From positions 1-36,407 of the IMG/VR virus record IMGVR_UViG_3300021425_000090: DNA of 36,407 bases; one strand, 5' to 3'. Made by a program: the position numbers and the translations under genes. The notes under the pieces were generated by a model. That model saw only the letters and a program-made list of their open reading frames with translations. It had not been told where the DNA came from and made no database searches. The stretch comes from a virus. Positions within the stretch are counted from its first letter, which is position 1; each line of letters starts with the position of its first letter. Of the stretch, positions 25,944-30,818 are shown piece by piece.

Positions 25944-26163
25944 GAGTTCCCCATACTGGTGGTCTGCTAACCTTGTCTGTTTATGCGAGTAAAACTCTTC
26001 AAAAACTCTTGTGCTCAGACACGCAGGTTAACCTCCTTTCCTTGACCACCACAGGAACCAAGATATTAGCACAATAGTTAAAAAAGAAAGGCTGGCAGGC
26101 AACCAAAGTAGGGAGATACATAAGGAGTGCTAAACAGGATAACAACCAACCTTCCCATTTTAA
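25944..26163. other. Gap between early genes: strong SD with a 7-codon frame, no convincing gene
   Basis: On the minus strand a strong Shine-Dalgarno AAAGGAGG lies 9 nt before GTG at 26022, which opens only seven codons (VSEHKSF) before TGA at 25999. The in-frame continuation of the downstream gene covers the rest up to 25943. Between 26028 and 26102 a 24-codon hydrophobic frame starting with TTG exists but lacks a ribosome site. No terminator or other clear element is seen. Confidence 0.4.
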
Positions 26164-26283
26164 CTATCGTCGCATTCTTAAACCAACCTCCTTCATATCC
26201 TGATAAGACAGCTTTTTAATTTTTCTACTAATAAACAACTTCCTAATTTTTCTCATAACTCCCCATCTTAAAAAATTAATCAT
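26164..26283 (-). CDS. 39-aa very basic peptide after the Cro-like gene
   Basis: ATG 26283 to TAG 26164, starting MINFLRWGVMRKIRKLF and ending in DMKEVGLRMRR. Strongly basic, with no known motif. It begins 12 nt after the Cro-like gene stop, as expected for an early leftward gene, but the ribosome site is weak, so this is a tentative call. A second in-frame ATG (after a GGGGAG site) would give a 30-aa form. Confidence 0.35.
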   Translation of the reverse strand: MINFLRWGVMRKIRKLFISRKIKKLSYQDMKEVGLRMRR

Positions 26284-26295
26284 TGCATTAACTAT

Positions 26296-26520
26296 TTAAT
26301 CTTTTATAACTCCGCCAGACTCATGTAGGTCTGGCAAATTGTAAAAATCATTAGGCGAAACCTTTCCATCGGTATACACATAGAGACGAACCATTACCTT
26401 ATCATCAGGCCTTTGTCGTTTTGTCCTATAACGATAAACACTGTTGGGTTTAACCTCTATGTCACTCGCAACTTGTGAGTCGTTTAACTTATTTTTATTC
26501 ATGTAGGTTTGTAACTTCAT
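26296..26520 (-). CDS. Cro-like repressor (first gene of the leftward lytic operon)
   Basis: 74 aa with a helix-turn-helix: LNDSQVASDIEVKPNSVYRYRTKRQRPDDKVM. Its recognition helix PNSVYR (residues 25-30) is identical to that of the divergent CI-like repressor (residues 27-32), strongly suggesting that both read the same operators. It is the first gene after the divergent control region and opens the lytic operon. The ATG lies 6 nt downstream of the predicted -10 with no Shine-Dalgarno, so the message may be leaderless. Cro function is inferred from size, position and shared recognition helix. Confidence 0.82.
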   Translation of the reverse strand: MKLQTYMNKNKLNDSQVASDIEVKPNSVYRYRTKRQRPDDKVMVRLYVYTDGKVSPNDFYNLPDLHESGGVIKD

Positions 26521-26526
26521 AAGCCA

Positions 26527-26556
26527 ACCCTACCACGACGGTAGATACGGGGTCAA
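26527..26556 (-). promoter_or_regulatory. Leftward early promoter for cro and the lytic operon
   Basis: Minus strand: TTGACC (26556-26551), 18-bp spacer, TAGGGT (26532-26527). Only TGGCTT separates the -10 from the cro ATG, so transcription should begin at or next to the start codon. The rightward promoter at 28190 has the same boxes and spacer. Confidence 0.7.
26530..26544. promoter_or_regulatory. Operator O1 (CTACC-N5-GGTAG) in the cro promoter
   Basis: Perfect 15-bp dyad CTACC ACGAC GGTAG. It lies between the -35 and -10 of the leftward cro promoter and overlaps the -10, so binding should block lytic transcription. The same dyad occurs at 28166-28180 and 28202-28216. Confidence 0.8.
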
Positions 26557-26566
26557 GTAAATTATC

Positions 26567-26581
26567 CTACCAATGTGGAGG
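26567..26581. promoter_or_regulatory. Operator O2 (degenerate copy) beside the cI promoter
   Basis: CTACC AATGT GGAGG: the left half matches the operator, the right half is imperfect (an extended dyad ATCCTACC/GGAGGAT lacks one base). Centre lies 37 bp from O1 and just upstream of the cI -35, where a bound repressor could touch RNA polymerase and activate its own gene, as in lambda PRM. Confidence 0.6.
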
Positions 26582-26582
26582 A

Positions 26583-26611
26583 TTTACTATTAATTAGGAA
26601 TTAAATATATT
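26583..26611 (+). promoter_or_regulatory. Rightward promoter for the CI-like repressor
   Basis: TTTACT (26583-26588), 17 bp, TATATT (26606-26611), then TTTAGT and the ATG at 26618. No Shine-Dalgarno is near, so a leaderless message is likely, as for lambda cI from PRM. Confidence 0.6.
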
Positions 26612-26617
26612 TTTAGT

Positions 26618-27031
26618 ATGGCAAATAACATTAAAAAGATCAGAGAAAAACAAGGTATTTCACAAGCCGCACTGGCTAAAAAAGTTGGTATAGCTCCTAA
26701 CTCAGTTTACAGGCATGAGAAGGATCAAAGAGGTTTAGATCAAGACACAATTGATAAATACGCCAAAGCACTTAAAGTGAAGCCTTCTAATATTATTGAA
26801 GAAGCTTTTTACGATAAGTCGGAAGACGCAGAGTTATTGGAGCAAGTAGCATCAGAGTCTGTGAGTTTTTTAATTAAGAACGATCTAATGCAAGAACTAG
26901 ATCCAAAGCAGATAGCTCAATTTATCACAGAGTCTTATACTATATTCAAAGAGGCTAAAGATGATAAGACGGATTTCGCATTAGACGATTCACATTTAAA
27001 ACTTATATATAAGCAGGTTAGTAATGGCTAA
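26618..27031 (+). CDS. CI-like lysogeny repressor (XRE family, no protease domain)
   Basis: 137 aa. Residues 1-62 form a classic HTH_3 domain: NIKKIREKQGISQAALAKKVGIAPNSVYRHEKD...LDQDTIDKYAKALKV. The C-terminal 70 residues are helical and acidic, with no S24 Ser/Lys peptidase motif, so RecA-driven self-cleavage is unlikely and induction must work differently (anti-repressor, ligand or partner protein). It is divergent from cro, shares its recognition helix and heads an operon with secreted proteins, fitting expression in the lysogen. Overlaps the next gene by 8 nt. Confidence 0.85.
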   Translation: MANNIKKIREKQGISQAALAKKVGIAPNSVYRHEKDQRGLDQDTIDKYAKALKVKPSNIIEEAFYDKSEDAELLEQVASESVSFLIKNDLMQELDPKQIAQFITESYTIFKEAKDDKTDFALDDSHLKLIYKQVSNG

Positions 27032-27194
27032 TAAAGAAATACAGGAAAATCTAGAAACAGTCTTAAAAAAAGTCCTACCAATAAATGATAATAATAAAAA
27101 ACCTTCCAAGGAGGGTATTTTTTTGCCTAACGTCTCAATCAATGGTAGTACAGTGCATATACATATCAACTCTAAGGAGGAAAATAAACCATGA
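27024..27194 (+). CDS. 56-aa protein co-expressed with the repressor
   Basis: ATG 27024 inside the last codons of the repressor gene (8-nt overlap), ending at TGA 27194, which overlaps the next ATG as ATGA. Begins MANKEIQENLETVLKKVLP, then a Lys/Pro linker and a short beta-like end VSINGSTVHIHIN. Coupling to both neighbours makes it a likely real gene. It could be an accessory factor of the repressor; no family recognised. Confidence 0.72.
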   Translation: MANKEIQENLETVLKKVLPINDNNKKPSKEGIFLPNVSINGSTVHIHINSKEENKP

Positions 27195-27481
27195 AACTAC
27201 TAATTTTAACCATAACATTATTATTAAATTACAACATTGCACAAGCTTACAATAATTGTGATTTTATGTCTTCGGATAATTGCGAGACGGATAATAACGG
27301 AAACACTCGTATTAAACAACAGAATCTAAGCGGTGGATACAACACATACAATAACGGAAAACTAGAATCGCAAACATCACCAAACCTTCAGGGACGATAC
27401 AACACCTACAATCCTGACAATAATTACAGAAACAACGGAATTGACGAATCATCGTCAATATACACAAATATTAACAATTAA
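27191..27481 (+). CDS. Small secreted protein expressed with the repressor
   Basis: 96 aa with a clear signal peptide (MKLLILTITLLLNYNIAQA, cleavage after AQA) and a mature part rich in Asn, Tyr and Ser. Two short repeats GGYNTYNN and GRYNTYNP flank KLESQTSPNLQ. Two Cys (CDFMSSDNC) may form a disulfide in the periplasm. AAGGAGG precedes the start. Likely a lysogenic-conversion or superinfection-exclusion factor by context; no known family. Confidence 0.72.
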   Translation: MKLLILTITLLLNYNIAQAYNNCDFMSSDNCETDNNGNTRIKQQNLSGGYNTYNNGKLESQTSPNLQGRYNTYNPDNNYRNNGIDESSSIYTNINN

Positions 27482-27495
27482 GAGGGAAACTTCCC

Positions 27496-27792
27496 ATGAA
27501 TAAAATATTAATACTAATTACATCTTTAACTTTAAGCGCTTGCGTTACAATAATTCAAGATATTGGCAATAAAATAGATATTGGCATGACGAAAACGGAA
27601 GTTATTAATAAAATCGGAGAACCAAGTAGCTTAGGATCTGATGGACAGCTTCAATATTTAACATACTTTAGCTTTGATAAGCGCGGGGCTTGGACAAACG
27701 CCCCTGAGCAAATAGAATATGTTATCGCCCTCAAAGACGGTAAGGTCATTAAATTTGGTACTGCTGCACAAATCTTTGGTACTAATAAATAA
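27496..27792 (+). CDS. SmpA/OmlA (BamE-like) lipoprotein
   Basis: 98 aa. A lipoprotein signal ending in LSAC (Cys16) is followed by DIGMTKTEVINKIGEPSSLGSDGQLQYLTY, the typical SmpA/OmlA fold segment seen in BamE and in phage-encoded relatives. Would be anchored in the outer membrane facing the periplasm. Placed in the lysogenic operon, it could change the host envelope, for instance by interfering with phage DNA entry. GAGGGAA precedes the start. Family assignment is firm; the role is inferred. Confidence 0.78.
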   Translation: MNKILILITSLTLSACVTIIQDIGNKIDIGMTKTEVINKIGEPSSLGSDGQLQYLTYFSFDKRGAWTNAPEQIEYVIALKDGKVIKFGTAAQIFGTNK

Positions 27793-27826
27793 TTAAAAGC
27801 TAGCAAATGCCCAAGGGAAAAGAGTT

Positions 27827-27892
27827 ATGAGTTACTTAAAAAAAATTAATAATGTAAAGCAAAAGTTAAACAAGGAACAAAACGATGAATAA
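27827..27892 (+). CDS. 21-aa basic leader-like peptide
   Basis: ATG 27827 to TAA 27892, peptide MSYLKKINNVKQKLNKEQ..., with AAGGGAAAAGAG upstream. Its stop overlaps the next lipoprotein start by 8 nt, so it may couple translation to that gene. Too short for a firm call. Confidence 0.4.
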   Translation: MSYLKKINNVKQKLNKEQNDE

Positions 27893-28082
27893 AATATTTA
27901 TATTAATAACAACCCTTTTTATTACCTCATGCGGTCCAACCGTAATAATGCTGCACAACCCAGAAACAAGAGAAGTAACTAAATGTACAGGAGATCCTTT
28001 GGGAATGCCAGTGAAAGAAGCTAGAATATGTGCTGAAGGCTATGAAAAAATGGGCTGGGAAAGAATAGAACAGAAAAAATAA
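27885..28082 (+). CDS. Small phage lipoprotein
   Basis: 65 aa. Lipoprotein signal with lipobox ITSC (Cys16), then PTVIMLHNPETREVTKCTGDP and RICAEGYEKMGWERI, a pattern of short prophage and chromosomal lipoproteins with the conserved end (C-A-x-x-Y-E-x-x-G-W). Small lipoproteins such as T5 Llp block receptors against superinfection; a similar role here is possible. It ends the operon just before a terminator. AAGGAA precedes the start. Confidence 0.7.
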   Translation: MNKIFILITTLFITSCGPTVIMLHNPETREVTKCTGDPLGMPVKEARICAEGYEKMGWERIEQKK

Positions 28083-28109
28083 CATCTCTACCACCTTATA
28101 TCTATATAA

Positions 28110-28140
28110 AACCTCCTATTTACTAGGGGGTTTTTCTTTT
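28110..28140 (+). terminator. Terminator of the repressor/lipoprotein operon
   Basis: Stem AACCTCCTA (28110-28118) with TAGGGGGTT (28124-28132), including one T-G pair, loop TTTAC, followed by a T-rich tract (28131-28140, broken by one C). It separates the lysogenic operon from the independently regulated operon downstream. Confidence 0.88.
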
Positions 28141-28165
28141 TGCATTAACTTTTCACCACTCGTAT

Positions 28166-28180
28166 CTACCATCGCGGTAG
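28166..28180. promoter_or_regulatory. Operator O3 (CTACC-N5-GGTAG)
   Basis: Perfect dyad CTACC ATCGC GGTAG, centred 36 bp from O4 and just upstream of the -35 of the accessory/integrase operon. Same relation to the promoter as O2 has to the cro promoter. Confidence 0.8.
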
Positions 28181-28189
28181 TTTTAACTG

Positions 28190-28219
28190 TTGACACACTC
28201 CCTACCGCCATGGTAGGGT
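28190..28219 (+). promoter_or_regulatory. Repressor-controlled promoter of the accessory/integrase operon
   Basis: Consensus -35 TTGACA (28190-28195), 18-bp spacer holding operator O4, and TAGGGT (28214-28219) as -10, identical in design to the cro promoter. The first gene starts at 28248 after an AGGAG site. Strong -35 with a weak -10 fits a promoter dominated by repressor control. Confidence 0.7.
28202..28216. promoter_or_regulatory. Operator O4 (CTACC-N5-GGTAG)
   Basis: Perfect dyad CTACC GCCAT GGTAG, extended to 19 bp by CCC/GGG arms (28200-28218). It overlaps the -10 of the accessory operon promoter in the same register as O1 in the cro promoter. Confidence 0.82.
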
Positions 28220-28247
28220 TGATACATAACCAACAGGAGATGAAGTT

Positions 28248-28445
28248 ATGTATAAGGAGCAACAAGAAAAACAGCGATTAAGGAGTATCGTCCAAAATAC
28301 TCCTATTACTAAAAATAGCTCTCCTGTTCTACAGGAGCTTACAAAAACCCTAGAGGCAATCGAAAAAGAAGAGTGGAAACTGGCTCGCCAGAATATCCAA
28401 GCAGCTCAGTCCATAATAGGAGGGCAGTTACATGGAAGAATATAG
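28248..28445 (+). CDS. Hypothetical 65-aa early protein
   Basis: First gene of the rightward repressor-controlled operon. Helical: EQQEKQRLRSIVQNTP, then LQELTKTLEAIEKEEWKLARQNIQAAQSIIGG. No known domain. AGGAG site 8 nt before ATG. As the first gene of an early operon, it might be an anti-repressor or a partner of a host protein, but nothing in the sequence shows this. Overlaps the next gene by 14 nt. Confidence 0.68.
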   Translation: MYKEQQEKQRLRSIVQNTPITKNSSPVLQELTKTLEAIEKEEWKLARQNIQAAQSIIGGQLHGRI

Positions 28446-28536
28446 CTTCACATGGTGGGTAGAGCGTGGCAAAGAGTTTTTCGCTCTCCTTAGTTTCTTC
28501 GCTGTGATGTACTTCTTGATGGTGGCGTTCACATGA
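28432..28536 (+). CDS. 34-aa single-pass membrane peptide
   Basis: ATG 28432 to TGA 28536, peptide MEEYSFTWWVERGKEFF followed by a hydrophobic helix (ALLSFFAVMYFLMVAF). AGGAGG lies 9 nt upstream, and the stop overlaps the next start as ATGA, so translation is well supported. Function unknown. Confidence 0.72.
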   Translation: MEEYSFTWWVERGKEFFALLSFFAVMYFLMVAFT

Positions 28537-28997
28537 TGAATTTTGAACAGTTCTTAGGTCAGGTAGTCGTTCCGGATAAAAATATACTAACTGTATATAA
28601 ATCTGAAGTAGTCAGAAGCCCAAAACATTTAAAATTTGTAAAACGTGGGCCATGCTCAATACACCGTGATGGGGAGAATTGTAATGGCATGGGGCATCCT
28701 ATAGACCCCCACCACCTAATGAATCAAGGTGGCCACGGAATGGCTTTAAAAGAATCTGATGAGTGGACAGTTCCACTATGCAGATTCCACCACAACCAAG
28801 TTACCGTAACGGGTAAAGAAGAAAAATTCTGGGAAAAATGGGATATGAGCTACGAAGAGGCTGAACAAATAGCCATCTTCCACGCCCTCAATTCTCCATG
28901 TCCAAATATTAGATACAAAATGCTTTGTAACCTAAAGGACGAAGATTACTCAGATGAAGATATTAGATATATGGCAAATGTTAGACACTGGATGTAG
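28533..28997 (+). CDS. DUF968-like HNH-type nuclease protein
   Basis: 154 aa. The core is CSIHRDGENCNGMGHPIDPHHLMNQGGHGMALKESDEWTVPLCRFHHNQV: Cys residues, the P-H-H-L motif and the P-L-C-R-x-H-H pair match DUF968, a phage family with an HNH-like ββα-metal fold linked to recombination or junction processing genes. Possible role: DNA nicking or recombination in early infection. Either of two adjacent ATGs (28533, 28536) may be used; 28533 overlaps the preceding stop. Confidence 0.8.
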   Translation: MMNFEQFLGQVVVPDKNILTVYKSEVVRSPKHLKFVKRGPCSIHRDGENCNGMGHPIDPHHLMNQGGHGMALKESDEWTVPLCRFHHNQVTVTGKEEKFWEKWDMSYEEAEQIAIFHALNSPCPNIRYKMLCNLKDEDYSDEDIRYMANVRHWM

Positions 28998-29005
28998 GAG
29001 GAGTT

Positions 29006-29308
29006 ATGCCAGCAGCTAAGTTAGAAGAAATATTCCCCACCCCTTGGGGCATACTAGAAGATTATAGAGACAAAGTACAGGACGGCTCTTATGGGGCTAT
29101 GGAACGTTACACCACAATAGCGATTGAGGAAAAATTTGCTGATGTAGATAAGCTATCAGATCAATACAACAAACACCCATCTACAATCCGCAAAAAACTA
29201 GCTGATAAAGATGTGCGATACATAGTCATAGACCGCAAGCATCACTACTTCATAAAAGAAGCTCGTGAAATATTAAAAGAAACCAAAAAGGAAAACGAAG
29301 CCACTTAA
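29006..29308 (+). CDS. Hypothetical 100-aa protein with possible helix-turn-helix
   Basis: Begins MPAAKLEEIFPTPWGILEDYRDKV; the middle FADVDKLSDQYNKHPSTIRKKLADKDVRYI looks like a DNA-binding helix-turn-helix (S-T-I-R-K-K as recognition helix), and the C-terminus is basic. GGAGGAG precedes the ATG. Its stop is immediately followed by the tRNA-Tyr-like gene without a spacer. A transcription or replication regulator is possible; not a known family. Confidence 0.68.
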   Translation: MPAAKLEEIFPTPWGILEDYRDKVQDGSYGAMERYTTIAIEEKFADVDKLSDQYNKHPSTIRKKLADKDVRYIVIDRKHHYFIKEAREILKETKKENEAT

Positions 29309-29395
29309 GGGGTGGTAAACCGTAACAGGTAGCGGATAAGACTGTAAATCTTAGAAGGAAACTTCCAGTAGGTTCGAGTCCTACACACCCCACCA
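29309..29395 (+). tRNA. tRNA-Tyr(GUA)-like gene with encoded CCA and irregular D-arm
   Basis: Anticodon arm TAAGA-CTGTAAA-TCTTA gives anticodon GUA; a class II variable arm GAAG-GAAA-CTTC follows, as expected for tRNA-Tyr; the T arm is GTAGG-TTCGAGT-CCTAC; acceptor GGGGTGG pairs with ACACCCC apart from the last pair (G·A), then discriminator A and an encoded CCA. The D arm is unusual: no pairing in the standard register, only CCG/CGG shifted by two bases. It starts on the base after the preceding stop codon, so it must be processed from the operon transcript. It could be functional, or a decaying or repurposed tRNA. Confidence 0.78.
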
Positions 29396-29427
29396 ATAAT
29401 ATTATAATTCATTAAAAAGGAAAGACT

Positions 29428-29772
29428 ATGACTAAAATTGAAGACATTGCAAAAGTTTGCCACCAGACAAACAAAGCGTACTGCCAGACTATTGGTGATA
29501 ATTCACAAAAAGATTGGGATAACGCTGCTGATTGGCAAAGACAATCAGCAATTAATGGAGTTCACCACAGGCTTAATAACCCTGATGCTACCCCTGAGGA
29601 TATGCATAACAACTGGCTCAAAGAGAAAACTGAGCAAGGCTGGGTTTACGGTAAATACAAGGACGAGCAAAAAAAGACTCATCCTTGTTGTATTCCTTAT
29701 TCGGAATTACCGACGGAGCAACAAAAGAAAGATTCTCTATTCAGTGCAATTGTAGATGTATTCAGACAATAA
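29428..29772 (+). CDS. RyR-domain protein
   Basis: 114 aa, essentially one RyR domain: IAKVCHQTNKAYCQTIGD, W-QRQSAINGVHHRLNNPDATPEDMHNNWL, EQGWVYGKYKDEQKKTHPCCIPYSELPTEQQKKDSLF. These are the hallmark blocks of the ryanodine-receptor RyR repeat found also as single-domain proteins in bacteria and phages. Prokaryotic RyR domains are thought to bind small ligands, perhaps nucleotide-derived, but none is shown here. AAAGGAAAG precedes the ATG. Next to a VWA-domain protein and an acyl carrier protein, so a conflict or signalling role is plausible. Confidence 0.85.
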   Translation: MTKIEDIAKVCHQTNKAYCQTIGDNSQKDWDNAADWQRQSAINGVHHRLNNPDATPEDMHNNWLKEKTEQGWVYGKYKDEQKKTHPCCIPYSELPTEQQKKDSLFSAIVDVFRQ

Positions 29773-29911
29773 GAACACCCGAAAGGGTTAAGCTGCCCGC
29801 TTTGAAAGGCGTTGGGTTTCACTATACGACTTGTACCCATATGATAAAAAATAATTCGTATGACAGCACGGAGAGACGGCATTTTTTAAAACTTAATAAA
29901 GGACTAAAACT
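29773..29911 (+). promoter_or_regulatory. Structured intercistronic leader before the VWA gene
   Basis: 139 bp without a good reading frame, dense in inverted repeats: ACCC-GAAA-GGGT (29778-29789), CGCTT-TGAA-AGGCG, and CATATGA ... TCGTATG around an A/T loop; GGGT/ACCC and ATACGA/TCGTAT offer alternative pairings. It ends with an AAAGGA site before the ATG at 29912. The alternatives suggest a switching leader or a processing element for the tRNA-containing transcript. No known riboswitch or ribozyme signature recognised. Confidence 0.4.
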
Positions 29912-30505
29912 ATGTCTAATTTAGAACTAAACAAAGGTGATAATTTTATATTTTGTGTTGATGTATCTGGGTCAATGCAAAGCAATGATTGTGCGGGGGG
30001 CATGAAAAGAATTGACTTCTTGAAAGAGAAAGTAATTCAATTTGCTAACGAAGCTTCAAAATATGATGAAGATGGAATTGATGTTATTACTTTTGGCCAC
30101 CAAATAAATGTTATTGCTGGCGTTTCCGCTGAAAAAGCAGCCGAGACTATCAACGCTCTTACTGCCGATGAAGCTGCAACGCAAACGGCCGAAGTGATAA
30201 ATAAAGCTTGGGAGCTACATAAAAAAGGTGGCTATGAGCAATCGGTTATATTTGTAGCTACGGACGGCTCCCCTTCTAATCGTGACGCGGTTAAAAAAGT
30301 TATAACCGATATTACTAACAATGTTGGTGACGAGCGCGAGTTTAACATTTCCTTCCTAACAGTTGGAAATATTGACGCTGACTTACAAGCGTTCCTAACA
30401 TCTTTAGATGATGATTTAAAGGGTGCGAAGTATGATATCGTTGATGTAAAAAAACTTGAGGAGGTAGATTTTATTTCCGCTTTCGCTGGAGCTTTAAACG
30501 ATTAA
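29912..30505 (+). CDS. VWA-domain protein with intact MIDAS (TerY-like)
   Basis: 197 aa, a single von Willebrand factor A domain. MIDAS residues are complete: FCVDVSGSM (Asp17, Ser19, Ser21), a Thr near 90-92 (AATQTAEV), and FVATDGSPSN (Asp118). The order and FLTVGNIDADLQAFLTSL towards the C-terminus resemble the cytoplasmic TerY-like group. Such proteins bind metal and protein partners rather than acting as enzymes, often in stress, tellurite or phage-defence loci. No signal peptide. Probably functions with the RyR protein beside it; the target is unknown. Confidence 0.87.
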   Translation: MSNLELNKGDNFIFCVDVSGSMQSNDCAGGMKRIDFLKEKVIQFANEASKYDEDGIDVITFGHQINVIAGVSAEKAAETINALTADEAATQTAEVINKAWELHKKGGYEQSVIFVATDGSPSNRDAVKKVITDITNNVGDEREFNISFLTVGNIDADLQAFLTSLDDDLKGAKYDIVDVKKLEEVDFISAFAGALND

Positions 30506-30521
30506 TCAGCACTGACCAAAC

Positions 30522-30546
30522 AGGAGGTAGTTAATAACTACCTCCT
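30522..30546 (+). promoter_or_regulatory. Perfect 11-bp intercistronic hairpin hiding an AGGAGG
   Basis: AGGAGGTAGTT / AACTACCTCCT around loop AAT, between the VWA gene and the small membrane-protein gene. No T-run follows. The stem buries an AGGAGG motif that is not at a start codon. Likely a 3'-end stabiliser or attenuator; a similar hairpin is at 30775-30798. Confidence 0.6.
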
Positions 30547-30572
30547 ACTATAACATAACTTAGGGATACGTA

Positions 30573-30770
30573 ATGATAAAAAAATATATTATAGGGCAGC
30601 TTGTAAATCTTAGTGCATGGATCGGTGTTGCCATTATATTTTCAGCAATGTGCTTACCTGACTCTATAACTATCGGCCTAGGAATATTTCTTATAATTAC
30701 TCCTGACGAGAAATTAAACCAAATGATTAAAGAGTGGAGTCCTAAGCTAAAAGAATATTTAGAAAAATAA
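30573..30770 (+). CDS. Small two-helix membrane protein
   Basis: 65 aa. Hydrophobic helices at about residues 5-28 (IIGQLVNLSAWIGVAIIFSAMCL) and 31-44 (SITIGLGIFLIIT), with a charged, helical C-terminal tail (DEKLNQMIKEWSPKLKEYLEK). No signal-peptidase site. No strong Shine-Dalgarno (TAGGGATACGTA), so expression may be low. Could be the membrane arm of the RyR/VWA/ACP cassette, or a holin-like protein; not a recognised family. Confidence 0.62.
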   Translation: MIKKYIIGQLVNLSAWIGVAIIFSAMCLPDSITIGLGIFLIITPDEKLNQMIKEWSPKLKEYLEK

Positions 30771-30774
30771 ATAG

Positions 30775-30798
30775 GAGGCAACATACTTTTGTTGCCTC
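30775..30798 (+). promoter_or_regulatory. Intercistronic hairpin before the acyl carrier protein gene
   Basis: GAGGCAAC (30775-30782) / GTTGCCTC (30791-30798) with an 8-nt loop, three bases after the previous stop codon; an AGGAGG overlaps the 5' arm. TTTAGGAG then serves the ACP start at 30819. Second of two such hairpins in this cassette. Confidence 0.6.
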
Positions 30799-30818
30799 AA
30801 CTTTAGGAGAAACACATT

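Noticed and set aside
26028-26102. 24-aa hydrophobic frame with TTG start (PASLSFLTIVLISWFLWW)
   Set aside because: Looks like a membrane helix but has no ribosome site or coupling; kept only as a note.
29685-29924. 79-aa rightward frame over the RyR/VWA gap
   Set aside because: Overlaps the RyR gene in another frame, runs over a structured gap and has no ribosome site.
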